From Oscillospiraceae bacterium (GTDB lineage Bacteria; Bacillota; Clostridia; Oscillospirales; Oscillospiraceae): 64,000 bases of DNA. How positions within the stretch are numbered: the first letter of the stretch is position 1; every line of letters begins with the position of its first letter. The notes under the pieces are model-generated. The model did no database searches. It was not told where the DNA came from and saw nothing but the letters and a program-made list of their open reading frames with translations. Shown here piece after piece: positions 15,400 through 22,074 of the stretch. The stretch covers positions 1 to 64,000 of the forward strand of contig JAFTXW010000011.1 of assembly GCA_017461445.1 (NCBI GenBank). The letters run 5' to 3'. Made by a program: the position numbers and the translations under genes.

Positions 15400-16038
15400 A
15401 TGAAGTATACTAATCATCACGGCATTTCGAATTATTCCGACCACGAGGAAACGTTTTGGGACTGTTGTCTCGAACTGATCCCGATTCTTTACATCTGCAT
15501 CATGACTTTGGGCGTTTGCTTTCTTTGTCGATATGGACTATATATGCAGGGTGATCCTGCTTTAGGCGCTGAAATACACACACCGGGAAGAGTATCCAAA
15601 TACTACCTTGTTGTGGCTGCATTGTATTATGTCTTTTTAGGATTAGCATTACTTTTCCCCATTCGAAGAGGGTGGGAAGGTGCTACTGGTTACTCAGATG
15701 AGCATAGCACTGATGATTGGCGACTTTCTGTAAAAAAGATTTTGCTACTCGGAATATCTATTATTGGAGCAATTTTGATCTGCAAAACACGATTCTATGT
15801 TTTATGGGATGAACAAATAGCCAGCCAATGCCGTACTATCTTATTAGTCGGTGGTGCTCTTTTGGCAATTCTGGGGCATATCATTATTCGCATCGCTATC
15901 TGGAGAAAAGTAGAACCTGAACAGTGTCTCTCTTATACCGCCGCATCTGTATGCGAAATCATTACAAAGATTTGTTATGTATTGATGATAATCGGTGCGG
16001 TTATCTCTGTTCTTCTTATCCCAACAGATACCTTTTAA
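15400..16038 (+). CDS. Polytopic membrane protein, partner of the secreted protein
   Basis: A 212-residue protein with about five predicted membrane segments (roughly residues 25-45, 65-85, 115-130, 145-165, 185-205). The N-terminus is polar and His/Asn-rich, and no catalytic motif is visible. It starts 3 bases after the stop of the secreted-protein gene and shares its AT-rich composition, so the two probably form a transferred unit. Function not recognised; an anchoring or export partner is one possibility. Confidence 0.65.
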   Translation: MKYTNHHGISNYSDHEETFWDCCLELIPILYICIMTLGVCFLCRYGLYMQGDPALGAEIHTPGRVSKYYLVVAALYYVFLGLALLFPIRRGWEGATGYSDEHSTDDWRLSVKKILLLGISIIGAILICKTRFYVLWDEQIASQCRTILLVGGALLAILGHIIIRIAIWRKVEPEQCLSYTAASVCEIITKICYVLMIIGAVISVLLIPTDTF

Positions 16039-16111
16039 TTATTCCCCTTATCTTTTAACGAAAGGTCGGAGGTATGTTCACTTCGTATTAAAGTAGGTCA
16101 CAGTTTTCAAA

Positions 16112-16146
16112 AATCGGCTACCCCTTACGGGGTGGCCGATATTTTT
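16112..16146 (+). terminator. Intrinsic terminator at the end of the accessory region
   Basis: ATCGGC-ta-CCCC-ttac-GGGG-tg-GCCGAT (16113-16140) is followed by ATTTTT. It closes the 14050-16038 operon. Confidence 0.85.
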
Positions 16147-16158
16147 ATGCTCGAGATG

Positions 16159-16236
16159 GGACTCGAAAGCCCGGCCCGAGCAAAGCGAGGGTATAAAACA
16201 GTCCGGTGGACTGTTTTATAGGGCGTGGGAGAGTCC
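16159..16236. repeat. Structured repeat-like block with nested palindromes
   Basis: Outer arms GGACTC (16159-16164) and GAGTCC (16231-16236), and middle arms GCCC (16169-16172) and GGGC (16221-16224), enclose a perfect 12-bp hairpin, ATAAAACAGTCC (16193-16204) against GGACTGTTTTAT (16208-16219). It looks like a dispersed intergenic repeat of this bacterial group and lies between accessory and core genes, so it may mark the element edge. The rest of 16039-16304 holds no gene that I can see. Confidence 0.55.
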
Positions 16237-16304
16237 TTCAACTTTCAGACGCATTCCGTAGGAATGTGGATTGATTTGGAACATGTCCGATGCCGAAATA
16301 GGCG

Positions 16305-16862
16305 TTATTTTCCCTCACTCTTCCCCCTTTCCACCGCCGCGCAGCCCATGAGCCCCATTCCGCTGACCAGCATCAGCCCCACAGCCAGCGGAAGGCCCAT
16401 CCCCTGCCCGGTTTTCGGGCTTTCCTCGGTGCCTTCCTCCGTTCTGGGCCTTGTGCGGATGGACCACTGGTCACCATCCCAGGGAATGGTCACCAGGAAG
16501 GGGCTGAAGGGATAGTGCCCCACCTCCGTGGTGGTCTGAACCAGCAGGTAAAGCCCCTGTTCCAGGCCGTCGAAGGTCACAAGGCAATCCACCGATTCCC
16601 GGGTGGTGCCTCCCTCCGCTTCCTGGGCCAGCCAGGAGGCCATATCCGGGGACAGAATATCGTCAAAGCTCAGTTCAAGGCCACCGTACCGTTCCAGCAG
16701 CCTGCACCCCTCCGCCGTCATGTCCCCGACCCGGTACAGCGTCACTTCCCCCTCCCGGTCCAGCATAATGCCGATGGTCCCGGTCTCCGCTGCCGCCATG
16801 GCAGAAACACTCCCCAGGAGCACCCCCAGACAAAACAGCACCGCAAAAACCTTCCGCAGCAT
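16305..16862 (-). CDS. Secreted surface protein with LPxTG-like sorting signal
   Basis: A 185-residue protein starting MLRKVFAVLFCLGVLLGSVS at 16862, with a signal peptide ending near AMAAAE. The central part (VTLYRVGDM, LEQGLYLLVQT, PFLVTIPWDG) resembles pilin or SpaA-type beta domains. The C-terminus has SPKTGQ, a variant sortase motif, followed by a hydrophobic stretch and a charged tail (ERGKSEGK). It is probably anchored to peptidoglycan by a sortase; none is encoded nearby. It lies 120 bases downstream of the aminotransferase terminator and is monocistronic. Confidence 0.7.
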   Translation of the reverse strand: MLRKVFAVLFCLGVLLGSVSAMAAAETGTIGIMLDREGEVTLYRVGDMTAEGCRLLERYGGLELSFDDILSPDMASWLAQEAEGGTTRESVDCLVTFDGLEQGLYLLVQTTTEVGHYPFSPFLVTIPWDGDQWSIRTRPRTEEGTEESPKTGQGMGLPLAVGLMLVSGMGLMGCAAVERGKSEGK

Positions 16863-16946
16863 ATTCCCACATCCTTTCGTAAATTTCTTCCAGTATACAT
16901 CGAATACCCGGCAGAAATTGGCGAAAGGACGAATATACACAAAAAA

Positions 16947-16969
16947 AGAGGTGCCACAATGGCACCTCT
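16947..16969 (-). terminator. Intrinsic terminator of the aminotransferase gene
   Basis: AGAGGTGCCA (16947-16956) pairs perfectly with TGGCACCTCT (16960-16969). On the minus strand TTTTTTT follows. Confidence 0.9.
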
Positions 16970-16982
16970 TTCCTTATTTGGT

Positions 16983-18206
16983 TCAATCCACAGCGTGCGC
17001 CTTCACATTCATAACCTGACGCTGATACAGAGAAATGCCCTTTGCCAGTACATCCATGGCCCGCTCCAGATCCTCCTGCTTCAGAACATAGGCAATACGC
17101 ACCTCATTGATGCCCTTGCCGGGGGTCTCGTAGAAGGGCGCGCCGGGGGCGAACATGACCGTATCGCCCCGGTCGGAGAACTTTTCCAGCAGCCAACGCT
17201 GGAATTTATCCGCATTGTCCACAGGCAGGCTTGCCATCACATAGAAGGCACCCATAGGCTCCTCCACCACCACGCCGGGGATTTGGCGCAGCTTGGTGAC
17301 GACGGTATCCCGGCGGCGGCGGTATTCCTCCTTGCAGATGCGGAAGAACTCATGGTCAACGGAATACAGCGCGGCCGCGCCCACCTGATCAACGGTAGCC
17401 ACCGCCAGACGGGACTGGCAGAACTTCAGCAGCGCAGCCTGCAGCTGCTTGTTCCGGGTGACCACGCAGCCCACACGGGCACCGCAGGCGGAGAACCGCT
17501 TGGAAACGGAATCGATGATGACCAGGTTCTCGTCAATGTCCCGGAAATGGGCCATGGTGGGAACGCCGAACTTATCGTCGTAGCAGAATTCCCGGTACAC
17601 CTCGTCGCAGATCAGGAACAGGTTGTGCTCCTTGGCGATGTCCGCGATCATCCGCATTTCCTTCTGATCCAGCACAACACCGGTGGGATTGCCGGGGTTG
17701 GTGATCATAATGGCCCGGGTGTTGGGAGTGATCAGGCTCTCGATCCTCTCCCGGTTGGCGTAGCGGTAGCCCTCCCAGGGATTGGTGGGCAGAGCCCGGA
17801 TAACACCGCCCGCCGCATGGACGAAGGTGGTGTAGTTGGGATAGTAGGGCTCGGGGATAATGACTTCGGTGTAGGGATCCAGAATGGACAGGCAGGTAAA
17901 GAGCAGTGCCTCGCTGCCGCCGGTGGTGATGAGGATGTCATTGTCCTCCAGAGAGACGCCCAGCTCCTTATAGTAGTTCTTCACGGCATCGATCAGGATG
18001 GGCCGTCCGGGAGAAGCCTCGTATTCCAGCGTCCTGTCACAAAAGTCATGGACGGCCTCATAAAAGGCAGGAGGGGTGGGCAGGTCGGGCTGACCAATGT
18101 TGAGATGATAGATCTTCTTGCCCTCCTTCTTGGCAGCTACGGCCAGAGGGTGGAATTTCCGCATGGGAGAAGGCTCACAGCGGTTGGCGTTGATGGAAAT
18201 CTGCAT
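16983..18206 (-). CDS. Class I/II pyridoxal-phosphate aminotransferase
   Basis: A 407-residue fold-type I aminotransferase. Visible hallmarks are NIGQPDLPTP near the N-terminus, the phosphate/ring region TTGGSEALLF, NPGNPTG, CDEVYREF and the PLP-lysine context SVSKRFSACGARVG. It probably transfers amino groups from aspartate, alanine or aromatic amino acids to 2-oxoglutarate; the exact substrate cannot be read. The start at 18206 (MQISINANRCEPSPM) follows GTGGAGGTAATT. It begins inside the last 32 bases of the upstream amino-acid symporter gene, suggesting uptake and transamination of the same amino acid, perhaps alanine. Confidence 0.9.
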   Translation of the reverse strand: MQISINANRCEPSPMRKFHPLAVAAKKEGKKIYHLNIGQPDLPTPPAFYEAVHDFCDRTLEYEASPGRPILIDAVKNYYKELGVSLEDNDILITTGGSEALLFTCLSILDPYTEVIIPEPYYPNYTTFVHAAGGVIRALPTNPWEGYRYANRERIESLITPNTRAIMITNPGNPTGVVLDQKEMRMIADIAKEHNLFLICDEVYREFCYDDKFGVPTMAHFRDIDENLVIIDSVSKRFSACGARVGCVVTRNKQLQAALLKFCQSRLAVATVDQVGAAALYSVDHEFFRICKEEYRRRRDTVVTKLRQIPGVVVEEPMGAFYVMASLPVDNADKFQRWLLEKFSDRGDTVMFAPGAPFYETPGKGINEVRIAYVLKQEDLERAMDVLAKGISLYQRQVMNVKAHAVD

Positions 18207-19581
18207 AATTACCTCCACTGACGGCGGTTCCGTCAGGTTTTTCTTTGAATTCTATGGTCAGGCGGCGCAGCTCAGGGCTCAGGGCCGCCAATGCGATCAA
18301 ATTGGGAATGGCCATCAGGCCGTTGACCGTCTCCGCCAGAAGCCAGACGGTTTCGGTATTCAAAACCGCGCCGAGAACCACCGTAACGGTCTGCAACAGG
18401 GCAAAGGCGTTCCAGGCGTTGCCGCCAAAGAGAAACTGGGCGCACCTTGCGCCATACAGCCCCCAGCCCAGCACCGTGGCAAAGGCAAAGCAGCACAGGG
18501 CCGCCGCCAGAAACAGGGAAACCCAGCCGCCGCAGACGGCTGTAAAGGCATCCATGGTCAGCTTGCCTCCCAGATCCTCCCCATAGGGAATAGGGATGCC
18601 GCTCACAAGGATCACAAGAGCTGTCAGGGTGCAGATGAGGATGGTGTCCAGGAACACCTCCATAATGCCCATCAGCCCCTGCTCCGCCGGGTGGGATGTA
18701 TTGGCAGACGCATGGGCGATGGATGCGGTGCCCATGCCTGCTTCATTGGTAAACACGCCCCGTGAGCAGCCCACCTTCAATGCCTGAAAGGCGGAACCCA
18801 GCATCCCGCCGGTGACGGCCCGGGGAGAAAAGGCACCCCGAAAAATGGCACCGAAGGCCCCGGGAACCGCCTCATGCCGGGCAGCCAACACCGCCATACA
18901 CAGCAGGATATAGGCCCCGGATACAAAGGGCACCAGAAATTCCGCCGCCCTGCCGATCCGCTTGGCCCCACCCAACAGCACGGCCCCGATCAGCACCGCC
19001 AGGATCAGCCCCAGCAGAAGATTCCGGGATAGGGATGCTTCCCGGGAAAGCACAGCATTGATGCCGGTGATCACCGCGTTGACCTGGGTGGCGTTCCCCA
19101 CACCAAAGGCCGCGGCCACTCCGAAAAAGCTGTAAAGGCTCGCCAGCCACCGCCATTTTTCTCCCATGCCCCGAGAGATCATGTACATGGGGCCGCCGAG
19201 GTATTCGCCCTTCACCCGGGTGCGGTAGCGCACCGCCAGAGTCACTTCGGCAAATTTGGTCACCATCCCCAGCAGACCGCAGATCCACATCCAGAAGATT
19301 GCCCCCGGCCCACCGAGACAGATGGCCCCGGCCACGCCCACCAGATTCCCGGTGCCCACCGTCGCCGCCAGGGCGGTACACAGGGCCTGAAAGGGCGATA
19401 CGCCCTCTCCCCCGCCGTCTTTTCCCCGGAGCTTCCGCAGGAAATCCCGCAGTGCCCTGGGAAACAGGGTCACCTGTGCGAAGCCTGTCCGCACCGTCAG
19501 GAAGATGCCCACCCCCAGGATCAGCACCAGTGCGGGCGCGCCCCAGAGGAGGCTGTGAACTCGGGTCAGGAATTTGGTCAT
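18175..19581 (-). CDS. Sodium:alanine (AGCS family) symporter
   Basis: A 468-residue membrane transporter with about eleven segments and AGCS signatures: ALAATVGTGNLVGVAGAI, KGEYLGGPMYMISRGMG, CSRGVFTNEAGMGTASIAHA and VFLDTILICTLTALVIL. It imports alanine or glycine with sodium. Length is normal. GGAGGACAACATG marks the start. The 3' end overlaps the aminotransferase start, so they form a coupled operon. The last about 20 residues are polar and may be read-over from the overlap. Confidence 0.92.
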   Translation of the reverse strand: MTKFLTRVHSLLWGAPALVLILGVGIFLTVRTGFAQVTLFPRALRDFLRKLRGKDGGGEGVSPFQALCTALAATVGTGNLVGVAGAICLGGPGAIFWMWICGLLGMVTKFAEVTLAVRYRTRVKGEYLGGPMYMISRGMGEKWRWLASLYSFFGVAAAFGVGNATQVNAVITGINAVLSREASLSRNLLLGLILAVLIGAVLLGGAKRIGRAAEFLVPFVSGAYILLCMAVLAARHEAVPGAFGAIFRGAFSPRAVTGGMLGSAFQALKVGCSRGVFTNEAGMGTASIAHASANTSHPAEQGLMGIMEVFLDTILICTLTALVILVSGIPIPYGEDLGGKLTMDAFTAVCGGWVSLFLAAALCCFAFATVLGWGLYGARCAQFLFGGNAWNAFALLQTVTVVLGAVLNTETVWLLAETVNGLMAIPNLIALAALSPELRRLTIEFKEKPDGTAVSGGNYADFHQRQPL

Positions 19582-19647
19582 GTTGTCCTCCTAGAATACC
19601 ACTTTTTTATGCAGAGTGCAAGATAAATCTTACATAAAATACAAAAA

Positions 19648-19674
19648 AGCAGCCCCTTTTTTAAAGGAACTGCT
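19648..19674 (-). terminator. Intrinsic terminator of the truA/ArsC-like operon
   Basis: AGCAGCCCCTTT (19648-19659) pairs with AAAGGAACTGCT (19663-19674) with two non-Watson-Crick positions. On the minus strand TTTTTTG follows. Confidence 0.75.
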
Positions 19675-19691
19675 TTTGTTAACTGAATCTT

Positions 19692-20033
19692 TTATTCCCA
19701 GCTTGCCCAAATCTCGGGACAGTAGCCCACAGTGGCCTGCTTGCCGTTTCGGACGACGGGGGTCTTCATCAGGGTAGGGTCGTCAAAAACCTTGTCCTCC
19801 TTGGCCCGCTTGTCGTCCATGTACTTCATCAGGGTAATATCGGGAGCTTTGCCCTCCCAGTCGATAAGGTTGTCGATGCCGCCCACCGCCCGGAGGACGC
19901 TGTCAAATTCCTTGCCGGACATGCCGTACTTTTTTAGATCAATGGACTGGAATTTGATCCGCCGCTCCTTGAAATACCGCTCGGCCTTCTTGGTATCAAA
20001 ACATTTGCTTTTGCCGAAGATCTGAATGTTCAA
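19692..20033 (-). CDS. ArsC/Spx-family thioredoxin-fold protein
   Basis: A 113-residue protein from a TTG start at 20033, chosen because TGGAGGTATACTA precedes it and the longer open frame is only the shadow of truA. The start overlaps the truA stop (TTGA). The N-terminus NIQIFGKSKCFDTKKAERYF has the single conserved cysteine of the arsenate-reductase-like family. TPVVRNGKQATVGY near the C-terminus is the usual cis-Pro and substrate loop region. Family members are arsenate reductases or Spx-like regulators. Without ars genes nearby, a redox or regulatory role is more likely. Confidence 0.82.
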   Translation of the reverse strand: MNIQIFGKSKCFDTKKAERYFKERRIKFQSIDLKKYGMSGKEFDSVLRAVGGIDNLIDWEGKAPDITLMKYMDDKRAKEDKVFDDPTLMKTPVVRNGKQATVGYCPEIWASWE

Positions 20034-20764
20034 TAGTATACCTCCATAAGGCACAGCCCCTGGGCCGGAGCCAGAAAGCCCGCTTCCGCTCGCTTTCCGC
20101 CGAAGAGGGCCGGGATGCTGTCCCCGCTCCGTTCTCCCCTGCCCACTTCGATCAGTGTCCCCACGATAATGCGCACCATGTTGTGGAGGAATCCGTTTCC
20201 CGTGACGGTGATCTGAATTTCCTCCCCCACCCGCGCAATTTCCAAAGAGCGAATGTAGCGGACTGTGGATTTTTTCATTTTGGCATTGCCGCAGAAGGCG
20301 GAGAAATCGTGCTGTCCCACAAAATGGGCCGCTGCCCGCTCCATGGCATGGATATCCAGTTCCTCCGGCAGCACCGTTACGAACCGCCGCACAAAAACAC
20401 AGGGCTGCTCGCTGCTCCAGATGCGGTAGCGGTAGGTCTTTTCCCGGGCGTTCAGCCGGGCATGGAACCGGGGAGACACGTCCCTGCAGGAGTATATGCC
20501 GATATCCTCCGGCAGATACCTGCGCAGCTGCTCCAGAATTTCGGCGGCAGGCATGGTGCTTTCGCAATGGAAACTCGCCACCTGCCCCCGGGCATGAACC
20601 CCCGCGTCGGTACGGCCGCTGCCGCTGATCTCGATGGGTTCCCCCAAAATCCGGGAGAGGGCCGTTTCGATTTTCCCCTGGATGGTATCGTCCTTCCCGG
20701 GCAGCCGCTGCCAGCCCCGGTACCGGGTGCCGTCGTAGCAGATATCAAGCCGCAGATTCCGCAT
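20030..20764 (-). CDS. truA: tRNA pseudouridine(38-40) synthase TruA
   Basis: A 244-residue enzyme that isomerises uridines 38-40 of tRNA anticodon stems. The N-terminal RLDICYDGTRYRGWQ and the catalytic motif SGSGRTDAGVHARGQVASF (catalytic Asp in RTDAGVHA) are clear, as are HDFSAFCG and NGFLHNMVRIIVGTL. Length is typical. The start overlaps the 3' end of a 42-residue gene and the stop overlaps the ArsC-like gene, giving a three-gene coupled operon. Confidence 0.96.
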   Translation of the reverse strand: MRNLRLDICYDGTRYRGWQRLPGKDDTIQGKIETALSRILGEPIEISGSGRTDAGVHARGQVASFHCESTMPAAEILEQLRRYLPEDIGIYSCRDVSPRFHARLNAREKTYRYRIWSSEQPCVFVRRFVTVLPEELDIHAMERAAAHFVGQHDFSAFCGNAKMKKSTVRYIRSLEIARVGEEIQITVTGNGFLHNMVRIIVGTLIEVGRGERSGDSIPALFGGKRAEAGFLAPAQGLCLMEVYY

Positions 20765-20873
20765 AATCTCTCAATTCCTCTCTGGCCTCCCGCTCGCTGT
20801 CCGCAGAGAACAGGAAGTTCCCTTTCCAATCATAAACCTGAATGTGTCCCCGAACATAACGCATGGTATACAT
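20745..20873 (-). CDS. Small conserved protein (42 aa) upstream of truA
   Basis: The frame begins MYTMRYVRGHIQVYDWKGNF and ends ELRDYAESAA, overlapping the truA start by 20 bases. The ATG at 20873 has AAAGG 9 bases upstream; an ATG two codons earlier is closer to it. The pattern VRGH-x-VYD-x-x-G-x-F-x-x-SAD-x-x-x-EA recurs, as I recall, in tiny Clostridial proteins. Function is unknown. Its coupling to truA argues that it is translated. Confidence 0.6.
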   Translation of the reverse strand: MYTMRYVRGHIQVYDWKGNFLFSADSEREAREELRDYAESAA

Positions 20874-20950
20874 AGTCATCAACCTTTCCGGGCAAGCCCT
20901 TTTGTTTGTGACTACAGTATAGCAAGCGTTAAGTCCAATAAATCGGACAG

Positions 20951-21868
20951 TTATAGCTTATTTTCGATCCATTCCGCCACATCCCCGTAGATCTCCGTTT
21001 TATTGATCTCATTGAGGATCTCATGGCGGCACAGGGGATAAATTTTTACGGACACATCCGTCATACCCGCCCTGCGGAATTCCTCCGCCGCCTGGCGGAC
21101 ACCCCTGCCGTAATTGCCCACAGGATCATCCCCGCCGGCGATAAAAAATACAGGAAGATCCTTACGCATATTGGCAAGGTTCTTCGGCTGCTGGATGTAG
21201 TGGATGCCCACCATCATGTCCCGCAGCAGTCCGGTAGTAGCCGTAAAGCCGCAGAGGGGATGGGCAACGTAGAAGTCAACGCTTTTGGGATCCCGGGAAG
21301 TCCAGTCGTAGGCCGTCCGGGGATGCTCCACTTTTGCATTGTAGGTACCAAAAATCATGTTCTGGAGCCTTTCACTGGTGTTGGTCTCCCCCACCCTTTG
21401 GGCAACAGCCTGGGTAAACTTCACCAGCGCGGGCATAGCGAAAGTGGGCTGCCAGGCAGTGCCGCAGATGACGGCAGCAGTGATGCCGCTGTCAGGGTAC
21501 TTGCACAGGATGGTCCGGGCCATGAAGGAGCCCATGGAGTGCCCGAATAGGATGTAGGGAAGATCAGGATATTCCTTCTTCGTATCCGTCAGCAGCCGGT
21601 AGGTATCCGCCACGCCGTTGAACCAGCCGCCGTGGAAATGGCCCTGGATGCTGCCGCCGTCGATGGACTGTCCATGGCCCATGTGATCCTCCGCCACCAC
21701 CAGGAAGCCCCGCTCCGTCAGGTAATTGGCAAAGCCGTCATACCGCTCCGCGAAGTCCGCAATGCCGTGAACTACCTGCACAACTGCCTTCGGCTCCCCC
21801 TCCGGGGCCCATTTCCAGCAATGGATCTTTCCCTGTCCGCAGGAATCAAACCAGAATTCGCTGCGCAT
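20951..21868 (-). CDS. Alpha/beta hydrolase, monoacylglycerol-lipase type
   Basis: A 305-residue serine hydrolase. The nucleophile elbow is GHSMGSF, the oxyanion region VVQVVHGIADFAERYDGFA, and the acid/base residues lie in FIAGGDDPVG and YPLCRHEILNE. The pattern HGIADFAERY...EDHMGHGQS is typical of lysophospholipase/monoglyceride lipase-like proteins of Firmicutes. It acts in the cytosol (no signal peptide). It lies 5 bases downstream of copA, so it could be cotranscribed, though no functional link is obvious. Confidence 0.88.
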   Translation of the reverse strand: MRSEFWFDSCGQGKIHCWKWAPEGEPKAVVQVVHGIADFAERYDGFANYLTERGFLVVAEDHMGHGQSIDGGSIQGHFHGGWFNGVADTYRLLTDTKKEYPDLPYILFGHSMGSFMARTILCKYPDSGITAAVICGTAWQPTFAMPALVKFTQAVAQRVGETNTSERLQNMIFGTYNAKVEHPRTAYDWTSRDPKSVDFYVAHPLCGFTATTGLLRDMMVGIHYIQQPKNLANMRKDLPVFFIAGGDDPVGNYGRGVRQAAEEFRRAGMTDVSVKIYPLCRHEILNEINKTEIYGDVAEWIENKL

Positions 21869-21873
21869 GGGAG

Positions 21874-22074
21874 TTACTCCACCACTTCGTAATCCGCGTC
21901 GGTGATGGCCTGCTTCAGTGCCGCCACATCGGCGTTGCCGGTAACGGTGACAGTCTTAGCAGCCAGATCCACGACGGCGTCCTGGGTGCCGGGAACAGCC
22001 TTACAGACCTTCTCCACCCGTGCCTTGCAGTGATTGCACATCATGCCATTGACCTTGATAACAACAGTTTCCAT
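21874..22074 (-). CDS. Possible free copper chaperone made by internal start within copA
   Basis: An in-frame ATG at 22074 ([20 protein letters not shown]) begins a complete 66-residue HMA domain. It is preceded by GAGGAGG (22083-22089) at an 8-base spacing, a near-ideal Shine-Dalgarno. The product would equal a CopZ-like chaperone with the CNHC copper site. E. coli copA also yields a free chaperone, but by ribosomal frameshifting from its N-terminal domain. Here an internal start is inferred from sequence only. Confidence 0.5.
   Translation of the reverse strand: METVVIKVNGMMCNHCKARVEKVCKAVPGTQDAVVDLAAKTVTVTGNADVAALKQAITDADYEVVE

Noticed and set aside
16141-16260. tRNA gene or tRNA-derived attachment site
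   Set aside because: GGGACTCGAAAGCCC resembles a T-arm in reverse, but no acceptor stem, anticodon arm or CCA fits; kept only as a structured repeat.
16515-18221. Long open frame on the plus strand (about 568 codons)
   Set aside because: It lies antisense to the aminotransferase gene and the start of the surface-protein gene, shows Gln/His/Gly-rich low-complexity translation and has no ribosome-binding site; it is a composition shadow.
20034-20567. N-terminal extension of the ArsC-like gene
   Set aside because: The extra residues overlap truA entirely and read as nonsense; a TTG start with a strong ribosome-binding site at 20033 gives the normal family length.
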